Shown here: piece by piece, positions 37,278 to 46,900 of the stretch
How positions within the stretch are numbered: position 1 is the first letter of the stretch
How the letters are laid out: each line of letters starts with the position of its first letter
Assembly: GCF_039710355.1 (NCBI RefSeq)
Contig: NZ_JBDKWZ010000001.1
Coordinates: forward strand, 496,001 to 560,000
Source of the DNA: Rapidithrix thailandica
GTDB taxonomy: Bacteria; Bacteroidota; Bacteroidia; Cytophagales; Flammeovirgaceae
Length of the DNA stretch: 64,000 bases
Reading direction: 5' to 3'
Made by a program: the position numbers and the translations under genes
Notes under the pieces: model-generated
Databases searched by the model: none
Told to the model about the DNA's origin: nothing
Seen by the model: the letters and a program-made list of their open reading frames with translations, nothing else

Positions 37278-37454
37278 ATGAAATTTCTAGGAGCAGACCT
37301 ACCCGGAACTTACCATAGACCAACCCCTTCCAGTGAGTACTATCCTATTGAGCCTGCTTTTAGCCCGGCACAGGAAAAAAAGTTTGTAAAACGCTTGGGA
37401 TGGGGGGCTCTCGGATTACTTGTGATTGTTATCCCTTTGGTCGTTTTGATATGA
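37278..37454 (+). CDS. Small predicted tail-anchored membrane protein
   Basis: 58 residues from the ATG at 37278. The N-terminal part is soluble (GADLPGTYHRPTPSSEYYPI), followed by a basic KKFVKRLGWG and a C-terminal hydrophobic helix (ALGLLVIVIPLVVLI) that would anchor it. The frame can be extended upstream to 37233, but this ATG is the better start. It lies divergent from the 51-residue ORF and is followed by a hairpin. I do not recognise a family; coding is plausible rather than certain. Confidence 0.5.
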   Translation: MKFLGADLPGTYHRPTPSSEYYPIEPAFSPAQEKKFVKRLGWGALGLLVIVIPLVVLI

Positions 37455-37474
37455 TCCGAAATCCCATTCCTTCA

Positions 37475-37525
37475 AAAAATAGGGCTTTTCTATTCAATCC
37501 ATAATCAATAGAGCAGCCCTATTTC
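37475..37525. terminator. Bidirectional terminator near the PIG-L gene end
   Basis: AAATAGGGCT pairs with AGCCCTATTT and, inside, TCTATT with AATAGA around a roughly 12-base loop. It lies between the small membrane protein and the convergent PIG-L gene. Confidence 0.75.
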
Positions 37526-37528
37526 AAT

Positions 37529-40042
37529 TTAATTTGCTTGTGGGTTCCGGTAGGAAATCAAATTGACAAATAATCGAAAGGCACCGGGCACTCCTGCCGG
37601 CAATTGCCTGAACCAAGAATATCCTGTATAAATATAGGACCCTTTGCCGTAATGAGTCACTAACAAACCTCCCGGTTTGGGGCTTTCTCCCGGGTCATGG
37701 GAAGAGAGAATCGGGATATAGTGCTCGTCCCATTTGTTGGGAAAATACAAACCCCGTTCTTGTACCCATCCTTCAAAATCCTTTGCCGTAATTTTATTGG
37801 GACTATTTAAAATTTCGTGTTCCGGTGTCAAAATTTTTACCGGACTTTCTTCTACGGTTACCCGGTCACGGGAAAGCTTTAGCGGATAGGGACCTAATTC
37901 ATCCGTAACCAGACGGTGAGAAGTGTTATATTGTACAATTAAATTCCCCCCTTGATGTACGTAATTCATCAACGTTTCCTGAATAAATTTCATACGGGAG
38001 TTGGTATTGTAAGCCCTTACACCGGTAATGACCGTCCCGTATTTCTTTAGATTTTCCAAGGTAATATCGCCATTGGTGAGGGCATCCACCTGATAACCGA
38101 TTTCCCGCAGAGCTTCGGGGATGGCATCGCCTGCCCCGGGAATATACCCTATGCGTTTCCCTCGGCTTTGCAAATTGATACGCACCAGTTTGGCTTCTGC
38201 CGGAGGAAACAGCGTTTGCACGGGGATATGAGCATATTCAATGCTTTTTAAACTGTATGAATAATGTTCTTTTCCTGTGTGAATGGAAATGGAAAGTGTA
38301 CCTTCCGACTGAGTAGCCGGTGGGAATAATTCCACCTCTACGGTTTTTTCTTCAAATTTTTCCTTCAAATCAAAGGCGATGGTTGCAGGTTGGGCTTTCC
38401 ATCCGGGTGGAACGGAAAGGGACAAGTTGCCTTGAACTTGAGCCGTATGCGCTTTAACTAACAGTTTTATCTTTTTACTTTTCTCCGCACTGAAAAGATA
38501 AACGGGTTGGGGCAAGTTGACTGTAACGGATGGACGGATTTCCAGAGGACGCAATCGCTCTCCGTCTACAGGGTCTACCCATTTGTAATTTACAGGAGCT
38601 GTTTTTTGAAAGGTAGCCCCTTGGATTTGAAAGGTAAAAGTCACTGGGAAAGGAACAGGGTTTTCCGGTAAACCGACCATACGTGGATCGGCCACTTTAA
38701 ACATACCATTCGAAGAAGCTTCTTGTAGCCAATAAGGTTGGGTAATTGCTGTGTGCCCGGAAGTCTTGATGGCAAGGGGAAATTTGTATTCCCGGTTGGT
38801 AGTTAGCGTGGAATCAATACGTATTTCTTTTTTGCCCAATTGCACTTTCAGCAGCTTTACCGGAGTATCGCCTAGTTGTTTTACCAGTTCGGCTTCCAGT
38901 TTAAGACTGTCGCCCGGGCTAATGCTGTAGACCGGAGCATTGGCCTCACACCAAATTCCGGCACAAGCCAACATTACGTCTTCCAGCTCTTGTTTTTTTG
39001 TTTTCACCCAAAAGTTTTGTGCTTTTGGATATTTTTCCAACAATTGATAAGCCTTGGCTAATAGAGGTAAGATTCGATGAGGTTGTTCCACATCAAATTG
39101 CTCAAAAGCCGTTTGTAATTTGTCGCCAACGGCTTTGCCTTCGGGAATTCTTTCCCAGGAAAAGTCGATACCTTCAAAGAGGTCTTTCATGACAGAAGTA
39201 CCTGCCAAATGTTGGAAATATTCCATTTCTTGCCCTCTGGCCATGCCTGAGCCAAAGCCTTGACTTTTATGCATGGTGCGACTGATGGCGGCCATTTCGC
39301 CATAAGATTTACCTAAAAGCGGGTTGAATTGTCCTACATCCAACTTGAGAAAGTTGTCTTTTTTCAAACTGGCATCCCGTTGAAAGCTCCACCAGGAAGC
39401 GTTCCAGAAGATACGCTTGGGTTGCCAGGGTTCTACATATTCCAACTGTTCGGGAAAGTTGAGTTTGTTTCCCGCTGCATGAAATGCTTCGAGGGCCAAA
39501 ATGGCTGAGGTGGTATGGTGGCCATGAGTTTTTCCGGCACTGTTAGGAGAAAAGCGGGTAATGATGACATCGGGCCGGTATTGACGAATGGCCCAAACAA
39601 TATCTGCCAGCACTTTTTGTTTGTCCCAAATATTCAGGGTTTCATTGGGGTGTTTGGAGTATCCGAAATCATTTGCTCTGGAAAAGGCTTGTTGACCCCC
39701 GTCTTTTCTCCGGGCAGCCAGGAGCTCTTGTGTGCGGATAATGCCAAGTTCTTCTCTTACTTCTTTCCCGATCAGGTTTTGCCCCCCGTCTCCCCGGGTA
39801 AGGGATAAATAACGGGTTTCAAAGCCTTTTTCATTGGCTAAATACGCAATCAGGCGGGTGTTTTCATCGTCAGGATGGGCAGCTATGTACAATACACTGC
39901 CCAAGGTTTGTAGTTTTTTGAGTGCAAGTTTAATTTCGGCCGAGTTTTTTAAAAGCCTGGGTCCGGGTTGTGCGTAAAGGCTCTGAGTCAAAAAAAGTAA
40001 GAAACCTATACAAAAAAAACGCATCTTGCTGGTGCTAAGCAT
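37529..40042 (-). CDS. Secreted PIG-L family deacetylase with long C-terminal extension
   Basis: 837 residues. PIG-L (LmbE-like) enzymes are Zn-dependent N-acetylglucosamine deacetylases. The signal peptide (FCIGFLLFLTQSLYAQ) is followed by the metal-site motif YIAAHPDDENTRLIAYLANE and the second ligand segment HGHHTTSAILALEAFHAAG. After about residue 330 there are beta-rich linker domains and a final flavodoxin/GATase-like domain (GYIPGAGDAIPEALREIGYQ then YGTVITGVRAYN). An alternative start at 40024 keeps the signal peptide. Such multi-domain PIG-L proteins are common in Bacteroidota and act on periplasmic or surface glycans; the substrate is unknown. Confidence 0.9.
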   Translation of the reverse strand: MLSTSKMRFFCIGFLLFLTQSLYAQPGPRLLKNSAEIKLALKKLQTLGSVLYIAAHPDDENTRLIAYLANEKGFETRYLSLTRGDGGQNLIGKEVREELGIIRTQELLAARRKDGGQQAFSRANDFGYSKHPNETLNIWDKQKVLADIVWAIRQYRPDVIITRFSPNSAGKTHGHHTTSAILALEAFHAAGNKLNFPEQLEYVEPWQPKRIFWNASWWSFQRDASLKKDNFLKLDVGQFNPLLGKSYGEMAAISRTMHKSQGFGSGMARGQEMEYFQHLAGTSVMKDLFEGIDFSWERIPEGKAVGDKLQTAFEQFDVEQPHRILPLLAKAYQLLEKYPKAQNFWVKTKKQELEDVMLACAGIWCEANAPVYSISPGDSLKLEAELVKQLGDTPVKLLKVQLGKKEIRIDSTLTTNREYKFPLAIKTSGHTAITQPYWLQEASSNGMFKVADPRMVGLPENPVPFPVTFTFQIQGATFQKTAPVNYKWVDPVDGERLRPLEIRPSVTVNLPQPVYLFSAEKSKKIKLLVKAHTAQVQGNLSLSVPPGWKAQPATIAFDLKEKFEEKTVEVELFPPATQSEGTLSISIHTGKEHYSYSLKSIEYAHIPVQTLFPPAEAKLVRINLQSRGKRIGYIPGAGDAIPEALREIGYQVDALTNGDITLENLKKYGTVITGVRAYNTNSRMKFIQETLMNYVHQGGNLIVQYNTSHRLVTDELGPYPLKLSRDRVTVEESPVKILTPEHEILNSPNKITAKDFEGWVQERGLYFPNKWDEHYIPILSSHDPGESPKPGGLLVTHYGKGSYIYTGYSWFRQLPAGVPGAFRLFVNLISYRNPQAN

Positions 40043-40268
40043 TAGAGTGAAAATTGATCTGAAATGAAAAATAGTACTGCCCGTTCATTCGAAAATTTGT
40101 ATTGCGAACTTTTAATTCTGCAAAAGTGAGGGGGTAAAAGTTATAAGTATTACCCTTGTAACCAATGACTGTATTGAGCAGATCATCGCAACCGTACGTC
40201 AAAACTTGGGGAGGACAGTTGATTTCCCCAACTGAAAGTTGTCAAAGAATGTAATATGAGCAAATGAC

Positions 40269-40312
40269 AAAAAAGGCCTGTTTTAAATAAAGTTGAAAAC
40301 AGGCCTTTTTAT
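40269..40312 (-). terminator. Terminator downstream of the DUF2911 gene
   Basis: A 15-bp stem AAAAAGGCCTGTTTT / AAAACAGGCCTTTTT with an 11-base loop and T runs on both strands, immediately after the DUF2911 stop on the minus strand. Confidence 0.85.
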
Positions 40313-40320
40313 TTTTTAAA

Positions 40321-40938
40321 TTAATTTTCAGGTTGCTGAAAAGCCGCTTCAATGCGTTTCATGTTTTGATCGGCTTTGGTATCTACTTCCATAGACAGCC
40401 ATACTTTGTCCCAACCGAGCATTACGGTAGCCGTTTTGTTATCGCCGGCCGAAATCATATATGCCAGACGTTCCATCGCGTAATCACTCATTTGAGGTTT
40501 TACTTTAACACTTACTACCGCTTCAGAAGCTAATTTGGTCTCGTCTATTTTGTTGTCTTTCATGTAATTGTAGACGGATTTTCCTTCTTCGTGTAAGTAA
40601 ACAACCCAGTCCCCGTTTTTCATGGGTTTTACCATTAGACTGTAGCTGCCAGGCCTCACATCTTTTCCTCCAATCTTTACACCAGTGCTGAAAGTAATCT
40701 TGGTAGGCGCATTGGCTCCTGCTCTCCAGGTAGTTCCATAAGGCAGGAGTTCACCAAATATTTTTCTTCCTTTTACTCCCGGAGAAGAGTAGTCGATACT
40801 GATTTTAGTAAAACCCACTACTTGTGATACCGAAGCAGCCGGGCTGGGTTGAGGCATTTCTGATTGTGCCTGTGTTTGAGTGCCGATTACTAAAGCAATA
40901 AGGAAAGCAAATAAGGTAAGAGAATTCTTTAAATTCAT
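40321..40938 (-). CDS. DUF2911 domain secreted protein
   Basis: 205 residues with a signal peptide (LTLFAFLIALVIGTQTQAQ). The DUF2911 signature is clear: SPAASVSQVVGFTKISIDYS, then PGVKGRKIFGELLPYGTTWR AG-type continuation and later SYSLMVKPMKNGDWVVYLHE. The family is abundant in Bacteroidota, often beside transporters or proteases, and has no established biochemical function. The gene is monocistronic with its own terminator. Confidence 0.9.
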   Translation of the reverse strand: MNLKNSLTLFAFLIALVIGTQTQAQSEMPQPSPAASVSQVVGFTKISIDYSSPGVKGRKIFGELLPYGTTWRAGANAPTKITFSTGVKIGGKDVRPGSYSLMVKPMKNGDWVVYLHEEGKSVYNYMKDNKIDETKLASEAVVSVKVKPQMSDYAMERLAYMISAGDNKTATVMLGWDKVWLSMEVDTKADQNMKRIEAAFQQPEN

Positions 40939-41238
40939 GAGTTTTCAAATTTTTAATGTTTATAAATGTTTCATTTATGTGGCCAAATGCATTTGCCAAT
41001 AACAGTACAGAAATTGGTTACAAGGGTAAGAAAGGCAAAACTTTTCAAAAGTACATTGCTTTGATTTTTCTTTTTGTTAAGGAGATGTTAAAGGGTTTTT
41101 TGACTGATTATCCCTTGTTTTTATCTCTTGCAATTTTCATTGGCCAGTCTATTCCTTAAATATACAATTTGTTTTTGCTTTGTTGGAGCTAGAAAAGCAG
41201 GTTTTCCCCTGTGATAAAGTCCTTGTTACCACTTGTTC
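40939..41238. other. Intergenic region, nothing recognised
   Basis: About 300 AT-rich bases between the DUF2911 gene and the stop of the ISP-like gene, both minus. It must carry the DUF2911 promoter, but no good consensus was found. A 67-codon plus-strand frame here (40956-41159) has no protein-like features. Confidence 0.4.
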
Positions 41239-43875
41239 CTATTCAGCTTGGGTCAACGCATGTAATTCTTCCAACAGTAAACCACTTTTGATAGCAAAGT
41301 ATATTGCTTTGCTTACTTCGTCCTGAACGGGTACTGTTGGCTTTTCCGAATATCGGGTTTCTATTGAATGTAAAATCTTCTCAAGAACTGATTTACTTCC
41401 TACTTTGTACTTCCAGGCAATAGGAGGGATATTGCTCACTAGCAATTGCTGTTTGGTATAAATTTCCCCTTTGCGCTTGTTTACCTTTAATGGAGAAGAA
41501 AGTGTTTGGAGCTTTTTTTTATGCCAGTGTAACTCTACCTCAGCATTTTCAGGAATATCATTGGTTAAATGCAATTCGAAAAGTTGCCGGCCAAGCCGGG
41601 TGATTTCCCAAAATGAGTTATGAAAAGGGATTGAATCGGTTTGCCCGGAAACTTGCGCAATGGCAAAGAGGTAGTAATAAACCGTCTCTTTTGTAATCGC
41701 CTCTATTTTTGTCCGGATGTTTTTTTCTTCTTCAATAGCATCTTTTAAATAACTCCTTAATTCTTGACTTCTCCCAAATAGCTTGTCCAACGCATTTTTA
41801 CGGTCTTTGGCGTCTTTTCTCAGCATCTGCACTTTTTTCTCAAGTTTATCAAGGCATTCATCTATGGCTAACAGTTGTTGAGCTCCTGGCGAAACCGTAT
41901 GAAGTTGGTCATGTATCCTTTGGTTGAATTTATAGAGTACAGGCAAACTGCGGGTAAATTTGATCATTTCCTGATTATTGGCCGCTATTTGTTGATTCAG
42001 GCTTCCCGCATCGGTATGTGTTGACTGTTCTTGTTCAAGTACATTTTGATAATGGTCGATAAACTGTTTTAGCAGTGAATCTGTAATATTGATTTCTTCG
42101 GAGTTATTTCTGTAGAGTGGGTAAAACTTGCCTGAAGGTAAATATTTTATATCATACAGGCCTTGCTGAGCAAATGCCAGCCATTTGCCTTGAGCGTTGA
42201 TTGATAAAATAAACCCCTTTGTGGTGCCTTCCTCCGAGGGAATGTTAAAAAACATAGGACTGGCATACACATAAGCGGATGTAAAAGGCTTTAATTGGAT
42301 TTTACGGATGTATTTTGCGTTGAAAGTAAGTTTTTTCCCTTCCTTGATGTATTGTTTGATAGTAGTATTCCAAGGAAAGTCACTGGGGGGCCTTACCGGT
42401 TGTATCGTTGATTTTGCGACTTTCAACAGCGCTGAATATGTTTTGTGAAAGGCTTTCACTTGACGGATAAGTTGTGCTTCTGAATCAGCAAGTAAAATTT
42501 CATGATGTGAAAGAGATACACCGGGTATTTGCTCATAAAAATACTGCTTCAACGAACGGTTTTCCGAGGTGCTTTTCTTCCAGGGGCTTGTTGGTGTTTG
42601 CGGGTTTACTTTTTGAAAATCAAGCTCGTTCAATAGTGGTTTGCTTTTTAAAAGTTGCCAAGAGGTTTTGGCCAACGATATTCTGGCGGATGATTCCGGT
42701 TGCCGGTTCCAAAGGTAAAGTAAATGAAGTGTGGGAGTGCTCCCTGAAATGGACATTCCGTAAATATCGGAATAGTGTTGATTGCAATAGTTGCGAAAAG
42801 CAGCGAACTTGGCTCCTTCCCAAAGTGGTTCTTCTGTCAGGATTGTAATAAACCCTTGTGGGGATACATGGAGCTCGGCAAGGTAAAAATCAGCCCAAAA
42901 AGACCAGACAGAGCGGGAAAGCCGTGAGTTGAGTTTATATTTTTTGAGGATTTCCTGCTGCAATCCGGAAGAGAGCTTGTTTACTTGTGTTTGTTTGCCT
43001 CTTAAAATTTGTACCCATTCAAATGAATGTTGAGAAAGATGTTTGGCTTCTTCTGTATTTTGATTTTGTGAAAGCTCAAAAATCTTGGTTTGTTTTGCAT
43101 TTTTCAAGCTTTCCCAACGACTAGTCGCTTCGGATGGCAAGGTAGTCTTTGTAACTGTAGTAGAAACACTGCTTGGTAAATAATTGAGAGTTACTTCACT
43201 GAAGTAGTAACCTGTCAAATTGGTTTTTCCGGTGACCACTTGCTCAAAAGCCGGAGATACATGGGATAAAGCAAAAGGTATATCCAAGGAAAGCCAGGAG
43301 CTTTGTATCCGGGAGCGGAGCCGGAGAGGAGACTTTTGCAAATGTTTTTTATACAGACGATCGGCTGTATCTCTTAAAAAATGAAGGAGAGCTTGGTTTT
43401 CAGGTTCATCGAAAGCCAAATCAGTTAAAGGTGTAGGAGATAATTGATTGATATATTGGCAGTATTCAAGTAAAAGCGTTGAATTTTCTTTTGAGAATAA
43501 TGCTTTTTGGCTCTTCAGGGTGTTGGCATAATCCTCCAGCAGTTGACTGGTGGAAGAGTTGGTTAACAGGGGAAGTTTTTCTTCGATTTGTGTCGCAAGA
43601 AAATTCTCCTGAATAAATGTAGTCTGTCCGGTGACTTTAGCAATCACAGGTCGCAATAATACATGTTGAGTAAAGGCAGCAGCGACTAATTCGATATCAG
43701 TACTTCCAAATGCATTTTTTAGCAATGCTTGTACAGACGTATCGGGTGTAGTTTGGAGTTTTTGTGTAAAGGAAGCGTGGATTTGTTGGTAATAACTGGC
43801 CAGTTCTCTACGAAAAGAATTTCTGAGTTTTGCGTCCAATGTTGTAGAATGTGAATGTCCGTATTCTTTAGCCAT
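41239..43875 (-). CDS. Degenerate type ISP restriction-modification homologue (methylase/TRD part only)
   Basis: 878 residues with no signal peptide. The chain follows the post-helicase half of type ISP enzymes in order. Residues 61-105 (ELVAAAFTQHVLLRPVI) correspond to the AQHxITrPVF segment of the methylase N-domain. Residues 325-380 (FWADFYLAELHVSPQGFITI ... FAAFRNYCNQHYSDIYGMSI) match the post-motif-IV methylase region. The C-terminal target recognition domain follows: residues 522-545 (IRKIQLKPFTSAYVYASP), FYPLYRNN...NITDSLLKQF (584-605), TVYYYLFAIAQ (731-741), LGRQLFELHL (761-770) and NIPPIAWKYKVGSKSVLEKI (815-834). Missing are the N-terminal nuclease and helicase, the SAM-binding DPFxGTGTF, and NPPY (the aligned place reads LRGKQ, 291-295). 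A roughly 115-residue coiled-coil insert splits the TRD (610-725). It likely binds DNA or protein without methylating; role unknown. Confidence 0.7.
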   Translation of the reverse strand: MAKEYGHSHSTTLDAKLRNSFRRELASYYQQIHASFTQKLQTTPDTSVQALLKNAFGSTDIELVAAAFTQHVLLRPVIAKVTGQTTFIQENFLATQIEEKLPLLTNSSTSQLLEDYANTLKSQKALFSKENSTLLLEYCQYINQLSPTPLTDLAFDEPENQALLHFLRDTADRLYKKHLQKSPLRLRSRIQSSWLSLDIPFALSHVSPAFEQVVTGKTNLTGYYFSEVTLNYLPSSVSTTVTKTTLPSEATSRWESLKNAKQTKIFELSQNQNTEEAKHLSQHSFEWVQILRGKQTQVNKLSSGLQQEILKKYKLNSRLSRSVWSFWADFYLAELHVSPQGFITILTEEPLWEGAKFAAFRNYCNQHYSDIYGMSISGSTPTLHLLYLWNRQPESSARISLAKTSWQLLKSKPLLNELDFQKVNPQTPTSPWKKSTSENRSLKQYFYEQIPGVSLSHHEILLADSEAQLIRQVKAFHKTYSALLKVAKSTIQPVRPPSDFPWNTTIKQYIKEGKKLTFNAKYIRKIQLKPFTSAYVYASPMFFNIPSEEGTTKGFILSINAQGKWLAFAQQGLYDIKYLPSGKFYPLYRNNSEEINITDSLLKQFIDHYQNVLEQEQSTHTDAGSLNQQIAANNQEMIKFTRSLPVLYKFNQRIHDQLHTVSPGAQQLLAIDECLDKLEKKVQMLRKDAKDRKNALDKLFGRSQELRSYLKDAIEEEKNIRTKIEAITKETVYYYLFAIAQVSGQTDSIPFHNSFWEITRLGRQLFELHLTNDIPENAEVELHWHKKKLQTLSSPLKVNKRKGEIYTKQQLLVSNIPPIAWKYKVGSKSVLEKILHSIETRYSEKPTVPVQDEVSKAIYFAIKSGLLLEELHALTQAE

Positions 43876-43985
43876 GATGATATCCGGATCGAATGATTCT
43901 GTGCTTAATACCTTCCTTACTGCCTTTTGCCAGTCATAAAAGCAATAGTAAACACAAAAGGGAAAGAATACAAAGGGATTGGGAA

Positions 43986-46900
43986 CTAGAATAGGGCCGT
44001 TACCTGCATCCTACCCAAGTGGATGCTGTCCTGTTGGGGAGGTTTCCGACCATGGTAGATGACTTTGAGTTGTAGTCCGTTGGTAAGGCGTTGTATCCAA
44101 TTGAGGTTCCAGGTAAAGTTGGTGCCAGGTTGTAAAGCTTCCAGTATCTCGTAGCCTACCGGAGAGTTGACCACGCCCTCGTAATCAATATGGATCAAAT
44201 TAAATTGGGCATTGATGGTGCGTTTTACAGCTTTTGACCATTTTAAAGAAAACTTCATTTGTTTGATGAGGGCATCTTCTGGAGGGACTTCCGTTTCCGA
44301 CTGATCTTCTTTTTGTTTTACTTCCAAAGTAGTAGAAAAACGAAAGTAAGCATTGGGTTGCCAGGCCCATTCGGAAGCAAGCCGGTAGTGTTGGATCTGG
44401 TAATTTCGCTCCGTCAAAAAATTAGAGGTGTTCTCCACACTCCCTTCGGCCAATTCCCAACCTGAAAATAATACGGAAGTCAGGTTCCAACGGCTGTTCA
44501 GCAACCATTCGCGGTTGCTCCGGTTTTCAAAGCCATTGGATAATAATTGTTTGTTTCTGGCCAATAAGGTTCTTAATTCCATTCCGAATTTTGGACTTTT
44601 CCGGTTAAAAAACAAAGTGTTTCGTAACACACTTTGATCGGCCAGTAATTCTTCCTTGCTGATGCCGGTGTCCCAGGGAAGTATTCTGGTCCAGATGGAT
44701 TCGCTGGTTACCTTTTTGTTGACAGCTACGGACGAACGCATGGAAAAGCGCTGCAAGAAACGTTTGAACCCCCTTTGGTTTTTCCAGCCTCTCGGCATTT
44801 CCCAGTAGAGTTTATATTGAAAATTAAGAGCAAAAGCATTGATGTATTCCGTGGAAGGCAAGAAAAATTTAGCATAGTTCATTTCATCGGGAAGAACAGC
44901 CGGGTAAAATTCATTCAAGTCCTGGATACCATCGTTATTGTCGTCTCGCCAGGTATGTGTTCCTTTACCTGGCTCTACTTTTACAAAAATATATTCCCGT
45001 TTAAGTTCTCGTCCGGAAGTCGAAGCATAACTGAGTTCCGAGCGGATATGCTTGTCGAGCCAAGAGGTATTCCAGTCCAATCTCCCCATTACCGTTTCTT
45101 CATCGGGTTGTTTGGCCACAGAAAGGTTTTCTAATAACCGGTAAGTAAATACAAAATTCAATTGTTGGTGTGTTTGCTGAATGGCGTAGTTTGCCTGAAC
45201 CGTTTGTGAGTGGCTGCTATGAGAGAGTTGTCCTTCCAGCGGTTGGTAATCGTCCCGGAGTGTATAAGCAATCCGGTAGCGATTTTGAGTACTGTCTCCA
45301 TTTTGAATAAACCATTCGTGGGCTTCGTAATTCATCAAAGAATTGACAATAGAGTCATTGGCAATTGTCCGTGTGCTGTTTTTATCCAGCTGGTATTGAT
45401 ACCCCGGTTGGAATTTGTTGCCTTGATAAGCCAATTGCATTTGCAAACGCTGCCAATCAGAGTTGACTTGAGGGTGTTCACTTTTGAGTAAAAAAGCCTG
45501 TGATTGTAAGTAAAACTTTCCAAGGCTTTTTTTGAGTTCGGCCCAGTGTTGGGTTCCCGAGACTACATTTTGTTTGTCACGTATCGAAAAACGGTATTTG
45601 ACAGCGTTTTTCGAATCTTTTTTGAGACCGATATGTGCATTTAAAATCTGGTCTTCCCCGGTACTGTCTTGCTGTATGGCCCAGTTCCGGTCATATTCTA
45701 TAGAGCGAAAGCGATCGATAGGTGTGAAGCTTTCCTGGTTAAACTCCCAATCAACCCCGTAGTCCAATCGGTAAGTATTGCCAGACGAAAGCGGAAGGTT
45801 TTGCGCATAATATCCTCCCTTTATAGCCATCCCACGGTCATCTTCCCGGTCCAATGAAGAGAATAAATTTTTATCAAATTCGGAAAATGCGCCTTCTACA
45901 AATACCCGGTGATGTTTGTTCAGCCGGATATTTACTCCTGTAGTCACCATTTGTTTTTTAGTAGGAGGCACCAACAAACGCACCGGAGCGTAATTGCCTT
46001 GGGGGATACCATCCACCGGAGGGTGCCAACGGTAAACACGACCATTCGCAGTATTTTGCTCAAGGCGATAATTGCCTTGGTTCGTCCCTACTTCCGAAAA
46101 AGCCACCCGGTAATAAGGAGCTGCCGATTCTTTCGGAGCCCATTCAAAATAAAAGCGCTTTTCCCCATCCACCAGAGTTTCTTTTTGTGTGTATAGAATT
46201 TGATTGACATCAAACTCTTCTAAGGTATCCACAGCAGGAGAAAAAGCCTGGGTTGTATTGTCGCCCAGGTCGCTGAGCAATTGTTTGTCCGCCTCGCTTA
46301 AAGAGAATAATAAGGAACTGTTAGGGTTGTCTTTTTCTTGGTAAAAGTGCACGTACGTATTGATGTTTTTTAACCGTTGTTGATGGCTTGCCTGGAAAAT
46401 GCTACGACTGTATTGCTGCACAGCGTATTCGAATTCCACTTTGATCCGTGAAAACTTAGTGATGAGGATTTGATTGGTAAATGTAATTTCAGCCGTATTA
46501 TAGTCAATGGTATAGTCATTTTGATAGCCCCTGGTGAGTTGTCTTCCGTCTAAGTATACTTTTTCCGAGTTGGCAATGACTACCAGGAAACTTTCGTGAT
46601 TAGGACCTTGTAACCTGTAGGGACCTGATACTCCTTCCAAGGGACTGATATTATCAATATGAAATTGCCCTTTGGCTACGGAAACGGCCGCACTACTGGT
46701 AGATTCAAAGTCACCCCCTTGTCCCAAATACACTTTTGCCTGACCTCCTTGGATGTTTTTGAGATATTTCAGAAAATACGAAGAGTCGCTTTTTAATACG
46801 ATATCCCCAGCTGAAAGCTCGGCATGTTTGTGTTTGAGTTGGACAAATACTTTGTCCAGTTCTTGTAGATGTAATGTGTTACCTTCCGGTTGGAAAGGAA

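Noticed and set aside
41239..43875. Active restriction-modification system
   Set aside because: No nuclease or helicase domain and no intact methylase motifs in or next to the gene.
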